From contig NZ_JXXU01000003.1 of assembly GCF_000967495.1 (NCBI RefSeq), forward strand, positions 32,166-96,165: DNA of 64,000 nucleotides. Reading direction: 5' to 3'. This DNA is from Vibrio neptunius (GTDB lineage: Bacteria > Pseudomonadota > Gammaproteobacteria > Enterobacterales > Vibrionaceae). Positions 54,637-62,946 of this stretch are shown in pieces. The first letter of the stretch is position 1; each line of letters starts with the position of its first letter. Made by a program: the position numbers and the translations under genes. The notes under the pieces were generated by a model, which did not search any database, had not been told where the DNA came from, and worked only from the letters and a program-made list of their open reading frames with translations.

Positions 54637-56409
54637 ATGTTGGACAGTCCTTTCAGATTGCCGCGAAAAACACCGTTTGGTATTGGTGAGTCAATGGTGG
54701 AGTGGGCAACGGGTTTATCAACGCTCGACGCTCTCTACAAGCAAGATATCTTGCCGGAAGACGGCTTTGAGTTTATGCAAGAAGCGCTCAACCGAATTGG
54801 CACCCAGTATGAAGTCGACCATGGTAGTCTGGAAAATATCCCCGCCCAAGGTTCGGTGCTGATTGTTGCTAACCATCCATTTGGTGGCATTGAAGGGATC
54901 ATTCTCGCGTCACTGATTTCTAAGGCGCGAAAGGACGTAAAAGTACTGGCGAATGAGCTGCTTAAACGCATTCCTGAACTGAATGACCTGTTCATTGGAG
55001 TGAACGTATTTGGCGGAGAACAAGCCAGACAAACCAATAGAAAAGCGATTAAAGAAGCCAATCAGCATCTCAAAGAGGGTGGGGTGTTGATTATCTTCCC
55101 TGCCGGCGAAGTGTCTGCTTGGCAGGCGAATGAAAACAAAATCACTGATAAAGCTTGGAGTAAATCTGTTGCCAAGTTTGTCAAGCATGCCGAAGCGACA
55201 ACGGTGCCGGTTTTTATCAATGGCATGAACAGTAAGCTCTTTTACCAAGCGGGACGAATCCATCCTTTGCTAAGAACGGCGCTACTTGGACGTGAACTGC
55301 TGAACAAAGCAGGGCAGACGATATCTGTCTCAATCGGCAATGCCATCCCATTCTCAGAAATCAAAGGTTTTGAGGATGAAGAAGATATTACCCAGTACTT
55401 CCGTCTTAATACGTATTTAATGGGCAGCATGGGAAAGCCGCTGACGTCTGCAACCCAGACGGATGAGGCCGAGCCAATTATTGCTCCTGTTGGTGTTGCC
55501 ACATTGGAGAATGAGTTGTCGCAGATTGAACACTACAAGTTCCTCGAACAAGGTGACTTTGATGTTTACTGCGCTCCAACGGATGCGATTCCACACATGA
55601 TGCAGGAAATTGGCCGAGTGCGTGAAGAAAGCTTCCGTGAAGTCGGTGAAGGTAGCGGTTTATCGTGCGATATAGACAGATTCGACCCGCACTATCATCA
55701 GTTATTTGTTTGGAATCATGCCAACCAAGAGTTAGTGGGTGCTTACCGCTTAGGTCTGGTGGATGAGCTGATTGCTAAAGGCGGGATTGAACAGCTATAT
55801 TCCACCAGTCTGTTCAACTATGACCAAGCGTTTGTTGATACCTTGGGTCAGTCGATTGAGCTTGGGCGTTCTGTGGTATCGAAACAATACCAGCGTAACA
55901 TGCACTCCTTACTCCTGTTATGGAAAGGCATCGCCAAGTTTGTTGAGCGCCATCCGAAATACACGCACTTATTTGGTCCGGTCAGTATCAGCAACGATTA
56001 TAGTCCGGTTGCGAGACAGCTGATTGCATCGGTAATGTCTGTTCATTATTACGATGAAGAGAAAGCAAAACTCGTATCGCCAACTACACCATTAGAGAAA
56101 AGTGGTCAGGAATTCTGGCGTCCGGATATGTTGAGTTCATTGGCTGATTTACCCCTGCTCTCTAAAGTGCTAAGTCGCCTTGAGCAAGGTATGGGGTTAC
56201 CTGTGTTGTTGAGACAATACCTTGGAATGAACGGTAAGCTGGTTTGCTTTAATGTTGACCCTGCCTTTAACTTTGCACTGGATGGCTTGATTGTTGTCGA
56301 CCTGACGTCGGTGCCAGTCAGAACATTAGGCAAATATATGGGGCGGGAAGAAGCGAAAGTGTATCAAGAGCTCCATTCTGCACAATTAAGCCGTGAACAG
56401 TCTCACTAA
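54637..56409 (+). CDS. olsF: bifunctional ornithine lipid synthase OlsF
   Basis: 590 residues fusing two acyltransferases. The N-terminal half (about 60-260) is an O-acyltransferase of the PlsC/OlsA type: VANHPFGGIEGIILA (HPFGG in place of HX4D) and IIFPAGEVSAW. The C-terminal half (about 300-580) is OlsB-like N-acyltransferase: FDVYCAPT, VGAYRLGLVDEL, SIELGRSVVSKQYQRNMHSLLLLWKGI. Such fusions make phosphorus-free ornithine lipids from ornithine and acyl-ACP; V. cholerae has an OlsF of this type. Last gene of the operon, closed by a strong terminator. Confidence 0.9.
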   Translation: MLDSPFRLPRKTPFGIGESMVEWATGLSTLDALYKQDILPEDGFEFMQEALNRIGTQYEVDHGSLENIPAQGSVLIVANHPFGGIEGIILASLISKARKDVKVLANELLKRIPELNDLFIGVNVFGGEQARQTNRKAIKEANQHLKEGGVLIIFPAGEVSAWQANENKITDKAWSKSVAKFVKHAEATTVPVFINGMNSKLFYQAGRIHPLLRTALLGRELLNKAGQTISVSIGNAIPFSEIKGFEDEEDITQYFRLNTYLMGSMGKPLTSATQTDEAEPIIAPVGVATLENELSQIEHYKFLEQGDFDVYCAPTDAIPHMMQEIGRVREESFREVGEGSGLSCDIDRFDPHYHQLFVWNHANQELVGAYRLGLVDELIAKGGIEQLYSTSLFNYDQAFVDTLGQSIELGRSVVSKQYQRNMHSLLLLWKGIAKFVERHPKYTHLFGPVSISNDYSPVARQLIASVMSVHYYDEEKAKLVSPTTPLEKSGQEFWRPDMLSSLADLPLLSKVLSRLEQGMGLPVLLRQYLGMNGKLVCFNVDPAFNFALDGLIVVDLTSVPVRTLGKYMGREEAKVYQELHSAQLSREQSH

Positions 56410-56425
56410 ACTCATCCATGAGTCT

Positions 56426-56453
56426 AAGCCGCGATAATCATCGCGGCTTTTTA
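56426..56453 (+). terminator. Terminator of the DedA-OlsF operon
   Basis: 10-bp stem AAGCCGCGAT / ATCGCGGCTT, AATC loop, then a T-run. Confidence 0.9.
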
Positions 56454-56552
56454 ATTGTCTATCGATATAGCTTTCGAGTATTAAACAGAAACAACCGAAC
56501 TATCCTAAACCTCAGCTTTCACCATACACTCCTATGGTCAAAAGGGATATGT

Positions 56553-57398
56553 ATGCATAAATCTATTCTTCTTATCGCTGCGCTCACGGCGTTCGCCGCT
56601 AACTCCTTTTTCTGTCGATTCGCTCTGGCCAATGATGCCATTGACCCTGGCTCATTTACTTGGCTTCGTTTGGTGTCTGGAGCGGCAACGTTATGGCTTA
56701 TCTTAGCTTTCAGGGGCCAGATGAGCTACGACTCTATCCGTGACAAAGCGAGTTGGTGGGCTGGGGGAGCATTGTTTGGTTATGCTGTCTGTTTTTCATT
56801 CGCCTACACCGAGCTTACCACAGGGACCGGCGCGTTAATTCTATTTGGAACGGTGCAGATGGCTTTGATTGCTTTTCATCTAATGACAGGGCATCGCCTC
56901 AAAATAGGAGAGAGCATCGGCATTGGCCTCTCTCTAACCGGCTTTATTGTGCTTATGTTGCCATCTGCCAAGACGCCCGATTTGGGTTCCGCAGCTTTAA
57001 TGTTGGTCTCAGGTATTTGTTGGGCGGGGTTCACCTTGCTGGGCCGTAACACCCCCAATGCGGCTCAGTCGATAACTCATGGTTTTTTGGTAGCGAGCCT
57101 GATAGCTCTGATGTTTAGCCCCGCTCTACTCTCATTGGAGTCTATCACTGCGCAGGGAGCAACGTGGGCGCTATTGTCTGGGGTGTTCGCATCAGGACTG
57201 GGTTACATTGTTTGGTATCAGGTTCTAAAGCAGCTTTCGATGCTTCAAGCTTCTGTGTCTCAATTGGCGGTACCTGTGATTGCGTTTATTGCGGGTAGTT
57301 TACTACTGGGTGAAATGCTGACTTTAAATGCAGTCATGTCGTCATTACTGATTTTGGGAGGTATCGCGCTGATTTTTACCGTTCGTTTCAGGGGCTAA
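56553..57398 (+). CDS. EamA/DMT family transporter
   Basis: A 281-residue inner-membrane drug/metabolite transporter with ten hydrophobic segments in two EamA repeats (about 5-135 and 143-280; FTWLRLVSGAATLWL and LSGVFASGLGYIVWYQVLKQL). The start at 56553 (MHKSILLIAALTAFAANS) follows AAGGG; the frame is open 45 codons further upstream but that part overlaps the preceding terminator. Substrate unknown. Confidence 0.88.
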   Translation: MHKSILLIAALTAFAANSFFCRFALANDAIDPGSFTWLRLVSGAATLWLILAFRGQMSYDSIRDKASWWAGGALFGYAVCFSFAYTELTTGTGALILFGTVQMALIAFHLMTGHRLKIGESIGIGLSLTGFIVLMLPSAKTPDLGSAALMLVSGICWAGFTLLGRNTPNAAQSITHGFLVASLIALMFSPALLSLESITAQGATWALLSGVFASGLGYIVWYQVLKQLSMLQASVSQLAVPVIAFIAGSLLLGEMLTLNAVMSSLLILGGIALIFTVRFRG

Positions 57399-57485
57399 CT
57401 CTCGTTTTTGCTATCTATCTCAGTAACACGCTGAAAGGAAAGCTAAATTATTGAAAAGAGACGTGAAGATAATGAGACCAAATCG

Positions 57486-58076
57486 ATGAAAATCTGGATG
57501 ATGCTAGGGCTTGTATTGATCTCTTTGAGTGCTTTTGGGCAGCAAAACTCTGAGAATGACAGTGCATTCATTGACGTTAATGTGACGCTGGAGTTGGAAG
57601 GGATTGAGAAGTCCATCGATCAAACTCGTGTATCCTTGGATAACATTGCGGGTGCGCTTGATGGCATAGCGCACAGTGACAATCTGACCGAACAACAGAA
57701 GCAGACGCTGAGTGAGACTATTGCCAATCTCAATCAACTGGTCACCATCTCCAAAGAGTCTGTTGCGAGCTTCCCTGCTGCTATTCAGCACTCACAACAA
57801 GTGGTCAGTGAAAAGAGTCAGCGATTTTTCGACGATTTGCAGTTTAAGATCGTGTTGATCGTTACTTTAGTCGGTGTCATCTTGATCGCTGTTATCGGGG
57901 CAGTGTACTGGCTATTGCTAAGACCACTTCAGAGTACGGTATTCAGTGCAACGCATAATGTGTCTCAGATGGCCAAAGCCCTTAAGGTGACAGCAGAGAC
58001 AGTTGAACGCTGCTCCAAGAGGCAAGAAGATATCACGCAGCAACTCGCAGACCTATCGGAGAAAGATAAAGCCTAG
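57486..58076 (+). CDS. membrane-anchored coiled-coil protein of unknown function
   Basis: 196 residues: signal peptide (about 1-18), a periplasmic, Gln/Glu-rich helical region (about 30-115) with coiled-coil heptads, one TM helix (about 122-147) and a short cytoplasmic helical tail. The layout resembles the sensor half of a chemoreceptor or kinase without an output domain. I do not recognise the family. A hairpin at 58100-58128 separates it from the convergent HAD gene. Confidence 0.65.
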   Translation: MKIWMMLGLVLISLSAFGQQNSENDSAFIDVNVTLELEGIEKSIDQTRVSLDNIAGALDGIAHSDNLTEQQKQTLSETIANLNQLVTISKESVASFPAAIQHSQQVVSEKSQRFFDDLQFKIVLIVTLVGVILIAVIGAVYWLLLRPLQSTVFSATHNVSQMAKALKVTAETVERCSKRQEDITQQLADLSEKDKA

Positions 58077-58099
58077 GCAGTGATAATCGAAGATGAGAA

Positions 58100-58128
58100 A
58101 AAGCCCGAAAATGACGCTGACGGGCTTT
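58100..58128. terminator. Convergent terminator before the HAD gene
   Basis: Stem AAAGCCCG / CGGGCTTT, 13-nt loop. The A-rich left flank gives a T-run on the minus strand. Confidence 0.7.
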
Positions 58129-58141
58129 AAGTGGATGCGCT

Positions 58142-58939
58142 TTAAAGCAGCTTGTCCTTAATGATCTGAAGGACGCCATTCTCTCGATTACTGGGTGCGC
58201 GGAATCGAGCGGATTGTTTTATGGTCTCGTGGGCATTCTCCATCGCATACGAGTGGTAGCTTTCTTTGAGCATTTCCAAATCATTGAGGTAGTCACCAAA
58301 GCTCATGGTTTGCTCATGACTGAAGCCAAGCGTCTGTTGGAGATGTTTAATGGCTGCGCCCTTAGAAGCCTCCGCATTCATCACATCGAGCCAGATCTTA
58401 GCGCTGACTACCACTTGATGACTGTCGCCAAAGTGCTCGTTCATGGTGGGGAATACGAGCTCTTCGGTGCCGTTGAAGTGACAAATGGCGACTTTAATGA
58501 ACTCTTCTTCAACGCTGAGTAGATCTTCAACGTACTCGCAGCGATGGTAATACTTGGCAAATTCTTCCAATGCTCGCGGGTTTTGCGTTTCAATGTAAGC
58601 TGAGTTTTTACCGCAAAGTACAATGTGTGTTCCGCTGATCGCGCGTGCCTGCTCAATAATGGCTTCAATCGCACTGTCATCAATCGTGCAGCTGTAAAGC
58701 TCTTTTCCTTGATGCATGACCAGCGTGCCATTTTCAGCGACGAACATCATACGATCTTTAATTGGAGAGAAAGTCTCCATCAGGCTGTAATATTGACGCC
58801 CTGACGCCGCTGCAAACATGATCTGCTTCTGTTCAAGCTGCTCGTAGAGTTCGAAAAATTCAGGGTTAAGATGGCTGTTTTCATCCAAGAGAGTGCCGTC
58901 CATATCGGCAGCGACGAATTTGATATCTGAAAGCGACAT
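58142..58939 (-). CDS. HAD-family phosphatase (Cof type)
   Basis: A 265-residue HAD IIB hydrolase. Motif I DMDGTLLDENSHL with nucleophile Asp, motif II AAASGRQYYSL, motif III Lys in ASKGAAIKHLQ and motif IV MSFGDYLNDLEML. The cap domain lies at about 85-190. Members dephosphorylate sugar phosphates or cofactors such as FMN or PLP; which one is unknown. AGGTAA precedes the start. Confidence 0.92.
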   Translation of the reverse strand: MSLSDIKFVAADMDGTLLDENSHLNPEFFELYEQLEQKQIMFAAASGRQYYSLMETFSPIKDRMMFVAENGTLVMHQGKELYSCTIDDSAIEAIIEQARAISGTHIVLCGKNSAYIETQNPRALEEFAKYYHRCEYVEDLLSVEEEFIKVAICHFNGTEELVFPTMNEHFGDSHQVVVSAKIWLDVMNAEASKGAAIKHLQQTLGFSHEQTMSFGDYLNDLEMLKESYHSYAMENAHETIKQSARFRAPSNRENGVLQIIKDKLL

Positions 58940-59043
58940 GTATATTTACCTAAAAATAGAGGTGGCCAAAGGCTCGAAAAAAACGCTCAAGCGAATATCA
59001 GGTAAAGTACAGGAAAATACAGCGATCTCAAGCTGAAATACAG

Positions 59044-59075
59044 AGGAAAAAATGGTGGCCCGATAGTGTCGGGCC
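59044..59075 (-). terminator. Terminator of the PARP gene
   Basis: Stem GGCCCGA (59057-59063) / TCGGGCC (59069-59075), 5-nt loop. The A-run on its left becomes a T-run on the minus strand. It lies 21 bases past the PARP stop. Confidence 0.8.
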
Positions 59076-59095
59076 GGCTATTAGGAAGCATTCGC

Positions 59096-60403
59096 TTAAT
59101 AGTCTTGGTAAGCGCCGCTTTGTACCATCGCGCTCTGGAGCAATTTATGCAAACGAGAACCTGGTTTGAGCGGCTTTCCGTACTGACTGGCCAATACGCT
59201 ACTTTTGGCAGAGACAGACATATAGTAATTCACTGCGGTCACTAGTTTGTCGGAATCTCTACGAGTGATTAAGTTTTTCAGCGTTCTCACAGCCTGCTTG
59301 GATTGACTGCTTTGGCGAAATTTAATCGCACTGTCGTACTTAGCCAAGGCACCTGAAATAAGATCGATAAAGTAGTGATTGTCTGAAACGTTATCTTCAC
59401 CAATAACGTAATCAAAAATGATCTCAGGGTAAGCTTGGCTAGCACCAGTAATCATAAACTCATTATTGCCGCTGGAAATATTCCAGAAGTGATTATTTGT
59501 GCCTCGAGAAATCACCGAGTCATAGCCTAATTCTTTCGCCTGAACTGAACTCACTTTTTTAAAGGCACTTCTGGCGGAAGTGAACGGAATGGCTTTATGA
59601 ATAAGGTGAGGAAAGAGCTTTGAATGACCGAGGCACACTCTGGAAATGAGCGCCGTTTTACTAAATTTCCTACCTGTGCTGTCTCTGCAGAAGCAGCGAT
59701 AGTCACCACATTGAGGACAAGTTGAATAGGTCATTATCTTTGAGAAGTTATCCGAGAAATAGGCACCTTGGCCGAGCATCCCATAACATCCAGACTTCGC
59801 ATTTTTCTTGCCGAGATCGGGTCTGAATCCGCCTCCTGCAATCAAATCACCGATATAAGGTGAAGTGCCATGGAACAGCATTAACTCGCCATTTCTTCGG
59901 TTAAGCACCGGAGCACAGAAATCCGTATAATCGGTGTCATTTTGAAATTTAGACTGGAATTTGGTGGCACCAATCTTATTGGCTGAGTTTTCACCAAGTG
60001 AGTAATTGGTATTGAGAAACGATTTATAAGTCGCTAACAACTCTTTGTTGTAAATGATTTTCAAAGAGCGAATGGAAATGTTCGCAGACTCAGGAGGCTT
60101 AACGTCACCTTTACCCTCCTTCATTCTGCGCGTCATTCTTGTCACCATCATTTCGCTATTATCGGGATTGTTTTTCATCTCGAAGGCGTAATGCATACGG
60201 GCACCTTCTGCTGTGGGGGACACCACTTTCCTAGCTGAGATGTTTTCGTTAACAAAATCTTCGACGTGTTTGAGGAAAGGATGACCGCTGGTGAGCTCTA
60301 GGTAGATGTACTTGCCACTTTTTGGTGATTTCCACGACGTCTTAATCTCTCCCCAGTAATTTGGCAGCTCAGAGCTTAGATATTTATCGTAATCTGTAAT
60401 CAT
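59096..60403 (-). CDS. PARP-type ADP-ribosyltransferase with tankyrase-like Cys cluster
   Basis: 435 residues. Residues about 165-335 form a PARP catalytic domain. NAD-binding His178 lies in MLFHGTS, Tyr215 in GMLGQGAYFSDNFSK and catalytic Glu315 in NNEFMITGASQAYPE, a full H-Y-E triad. Between Tyr and Glu, Cys229, Cys232, Cys237 and Cys239 (CPQCGDYRCFC) sit where tankyrases carry their catalytic-domain zinc site, followed by LISRVCLG and YDSVISRG as in tankyrase. Residues 65-135 resemble the segment that precedes PARP catalytic domains; the first 60 and last 100 are unassigned. No signal peptide. The start ATG at 60403 is preferred over a TTG three codons upstream. It has its own terminator and is divergent from the ParD-like/MAP pair. 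Confidence 0.9.
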   Translation of the reverse strand: MITDYDKYLSSELPNYWGEIKTSWKSPKSGKYIYLELTSGHPFLKHVEDFVNENISARKVVSPTAEGARMHYAFEMKNNPDNSEMMVTRMTRRMKEGKGDVKPPESANISIRSLKIIYNKELLATYKSFLNTNYSLGENSANKIGATKFQSKFQNDTDYTDFCAPVLNRRNGELMLFHGTSPYIGDLIAGGGFRPDLGKKNAKSGCYGMLGQGAYFSDNFSKIMTYSTCPQCGDYRCFCRDSTGRKFSKTALISRVCLGHSKLFPHLIHKAIPFTSARSAFKKVSSVQAKELGYDSVISRGTNNHFWNISSGNNEFMITGASQAYPEIIFDYVIGEDNVSDNHYFIDLISGALAKYDSAIKFRQSSQSKQAVRTLKNLITRRDSDKLVTAVNYYMSVSAKSSVLASQYGKPLKPGSRLHKLLQSAMVQSGAYQDY

Positions 60404-60721
60404 ATGCTTCAATACCCCGTCTAGAACTCTATTTTAATGACATTTATCTTGCAGTGTAGGCGCGCCGCCTATCTAGAGCAACACAGCGACTGTTTAATTG
60501 TCAACCAACAGATGATTGAAATTTCTACCGTATTGTAAGGCTTGATATGAGTTGTTGAGCGTAAAAGGCTTGCGGAATCTACTATCAAAATCTGGTCAGA
60601 TCAGTTTTTTAAAGGGGTAAGCGAGTTCGAAGTCAGGTGTGTCATTTGATCAGAGTTTGGCTTGACGAATTAAATGATCTGTATACAATTCGTATATGTT
60701 TTATATATATTGGTTATTGTT
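60404..60721. promoter_or_regulatory. PARP / ParD-like divergent promoter region
   Basis: 318 bp without a gene. On the plus strand a sigma70-like promoter TTGACG (60662-60667) - 16 bp - TACAAT (60684-60689) drives the ParD-like gene. The PARP promoter should lie near 60420-60520. The TATACA overlapping the -10 resembles the purine operator core by chance. Confidence 0.55.
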
Positions 60722-60949
60722 TTGGGTATAGTCAAAATTTCTGATGAGTTACACGAAGAAATAAGAAAAGCCAGCTCAGTTATGTCTCGCTCTATCAACT
60801 CTCAAGCGGAGTTTTGGATAAAAATGGGTATGTTGGCAGAGCTTCATCCTCAATTGTCGTTCAATCAAATTGTTTCCGACTTGATGAAATCAGCTGAGGT
60901 ATCGGCGGCTAATGTGGTCTCGGAACAAGGAGAAGCGATTGAGTCATAA
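60722..60949 (+). CDS. ParD-like antitoxin-family protein
   Basis: 75 residues if started at TTG 60722, giving MGIVKISDELHEEIRKA, the usual N-terminus of the ParD-like family (ribbon-helix-helix). SRSINSQAEFWIKMGMLAE is the family core. An ATG at 60674 in the same frame lies inside the predicted promoter and would add a hydrophobic leader unlike the family, so it is rejected. The gene overlaps the methionine aminopeptidase gene by 11 bp. Known families pair ParD-like proteins with MAPs; whether it is an antitoxin is open. Confidence 0.75.
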   Translation: MGIVKISDELHEEIRKASSVMSRSINSQAEFWIKMGMLAELHPQLSFNQIVSDLMKSAEVSAANVVSEQGEAIES

Positions 60950-61721
60950 TGTGACGGTTAAAACGGCTGCAGAGGCAGAATTAATGCGTGAGTCTGGCCG
61001 TTTGCTTGCGGAGGTTTTCCATATGCTAGATACCTACGTAAAGCCTGGAGTGTCGACAATGGACATTAACAATAAAGTAGAGGAATTTATTGTTAATCAG
61101 CTCAAAGCTAGGCCTGCGAGTAAGGGGCAGTATGGCTATCAATATGTGTTGAACTCATCCATCAATGATGTGGTGTGTCATGGTGTGCCAAAAATCAGCC
61201 AGTTTTTAAAGCCTAAAGATATTGTTAATCTAGATATTACGCTGGAGAAAAATGGCTTTATCGCAGACTCCAGTAAAATGTATGTTATGCCTGAGGCAAC
61301 GCCGTTAGCGAGAAAGCTTGTTGAAGTCACCTACTCAGCTATGTGGCAAGGGATTAAACAAGTTAAACCCGGTGCGACATTGGGTGATGTAGGACATGCG
61401 ATTCAACAATATGCCGAATCCCAGGGTTATAGCATTGTTAGAGAGTATTGTGGCCACGGTATTGGCCGCGAAATGCACGAAGCCCCGCAGGTACTTCACT
61501 ACGGGTTACCCAATCATGGGCTGACCTTAAAGGAAGGCATGACTTTCACTATTGAACCTATGGTGAATCAAGGTGCGGCAAGGGTAAAAACAAAGAAAGA
61601 CGGCTGGACCGTTGTCACGCGAGATAAAAAACTGTCTGCACAATCGGAGCATACAGTGTTGGTAACTAGATCCGGCTACGAAGTGTTGACCTTGCGAGAG
61701 GAAGAGAGGGCACTGGTTTAA
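60939..61721 (+). CDS. map: type I methionine aminopeptidase (accessory copy)
   Basis: 260 residues. Metal ligands are intact: Asp in IVNLDITLEKNG, Asp in IADSSKMY, His in GHGIGREMHEAPQV, Glu in FTIEPMVNQG and Glu in QSEHTVLVTRSG, plus the substrate His in DVVCHGVPK. No zinc-finger extension. The start is TTG at 60939, with AAGGAG 6 bases before it and an 11-bp overlap with the ParD-like gene; an upstream ATG in frame lacks a site. A chromosome normally has a separate housekeeping map, so this is probably a second copy with a dedicated role. Confidence 0.92.
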   Translation: MSHNVTVKTAAEAELMRESGRLLAEVFHMLDTYVKPGVSTMDINNKVEEFIVNQLKARPASKGQYGYQYVLNSSINDVVCHGVPKISQFLKPKDIVNLDITLEKNGFIADSSKMYVMPEATPLARKLVEVTYSAMWQGIKQVKPGATLGDVGHAIQQYAESQGYSIVREYCGHGIGREMHEAPQVLHYGLPNHGLTLKEGMTFTIEPMVNQGAARVKTKKDGWTVVTRDKKLSAQSEHTVLVTRSGYEVLTLREEERALV

Positions 61722-62315
61722 TTTCAGGGTGAGTGGTATCGCTATTCAATTCGTAAGGTTAAGCGCCAGTTGTGTGACTAGACTGGTGTCATAACTTGCC
61801 CGTTTTTTGTTGATCCCTACTGTGTTATCCACTCAAAATGAGTACCCTTCCGCTCTTCAATCACTCAAAAGAGAAATGGTAAGCCTGCCATTAGTTTCCT
61901 TTTACTAAACACATGCCTCTCCACGTCATAACATCGTTAAACGTGACGACTTCGAGTACTCACTTTTGACTCACCTTTGTATTTGTCCACGGTCAAAAAG
62001 ATAGCGCCTCAATACTAGATAAAGATAGAAGTCAGATTTATAGACATTGAAAAATGTCAAAGTTTACATCTACATCAAGCCTATATTTACTGGACGACTT
62101 ATTTACCGTTATTTAAATATTGGCTTTGTAGTTTTAGACATATGGCTAAGGTTTCTTGATATATATCATATTTAATTAAAAATTGAACAGATTAATTGAT
62201 ATTAATATCTATTATTAATATGTTTTTTGTCGTTATCATCTTATTTGCCAGGTTTATGGTTTAATATTTAAATTAAATATGCAGAATGAATAGGGAATTA
62301 TAAAGGAGTAAAGTT
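61722..62315. other. AT-rich intergenic region, no gene seen
   Basis: 594 bp, increasingly AT-rich towards 62100-62290, with many stop codons in all frames. I see no RNA gene, repeat or hairpin of note. It contains the promoter for the secreted protein at 62316. Confidence 0.45.
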
Positions 62316-62891
62316 TTGAAAAATGTTATTGCAGTTTCAGCGTTGGTCACTTTATTTTCTACTAACGTTTTCGCTAAGGTTGAGACATACCCTGCAGCAA
62401 GCGTATGTCATGAAGATGTTGTGAAAAAGAATTCAGCATTTGAAAAGCATTTAGCCAAAGAGGGTAACTTTGAACAAGCAATGAAAACTTTGACGCTCGA
62501 AAAAGTTGGAGTTGCGGATGGTCGGTTCATGTTTGCTCCATCTTTTGGCAGAACAGAGCGTCAATTTGTGTGTAATATCCCTTTAAATGATGATATGGGG
62601 AATGTTAAGGTCAATATGCATGCTTACCTAACGGGTATGAAGGCTGGTCGTCCTGGCGGTTGTGAGTTTTCAACATTACGCCGAATTTCAGACGGTACGG
62701 GCTGGAAAATATTTGACTATGGAATGCCTGGCGGCTTTGCATGGACGGGCCTGAAAAGTAATGGTGGCTTCGTAGACTTCTCCCGATTTATTGACAATGA
62801 ATATCGTCGTTCGACTTCGTTAAAAGTAACTTGTAGAACAACCTGGGATCAAGGTGAAATACAACTTAATCATATCGAGTTAGAGTATTAA
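62316..62891 (+). CDS. secreted protein of unknown function
   Basis: 191 residues with signal peptide (MKNVIAVSALVTLFSTNVFA) and a 171-residue mature part with four Cys (VCHED, FVCNI, GGCEF, VTCRTT), which could form two disulfides. No family recognised. The start is TTG at 62316, 7 bases after AAAGGAG, which is strong. It is a single gene with an own terminator and lies in an AT-rich block. Confidence 0.72.
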   Translation: MKNVIAVSALVTLFSTNVFAKVETYPAASVCHEDVVKKNSAFEKHLAKEGNFEQAMKTLTLEKVGVADGRFMFAPSFGRTERQFVCNIPLNDDMGNVKVNMHAYLTGMKAGRPGGCEFSTLRRISDGTGWKIFDYGMPGGFAWTGLKSNGGFVDFSRFIDNEYRRSTSLKVTCRTTWDQGEIQLNHIELEY

Positions 62892-62917
62892 GGCCTGAAC
62901 AATTTTCGATAAAATAT

Positions 62918-62946
62918 AGTCGAGTTATTTTTGACTCGACTTTTTT
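62918..62946 (+). terminator. Terminator after the secreted protein gene
   Basis: Stem AGTCGAGT / ACTCGACT with an 8-nt loop, then T6. Confidence 0.85.

Noticed and set aside
60679..60688. CTGTATACAA near the ParD-like gene, similar to the purine operator
   Set aside because: It overlaps a good -10 element of a sigma70-like promoter, has one mismatch and is 38 kb from the purine genes. Coincidence is more likely than regulon membership.
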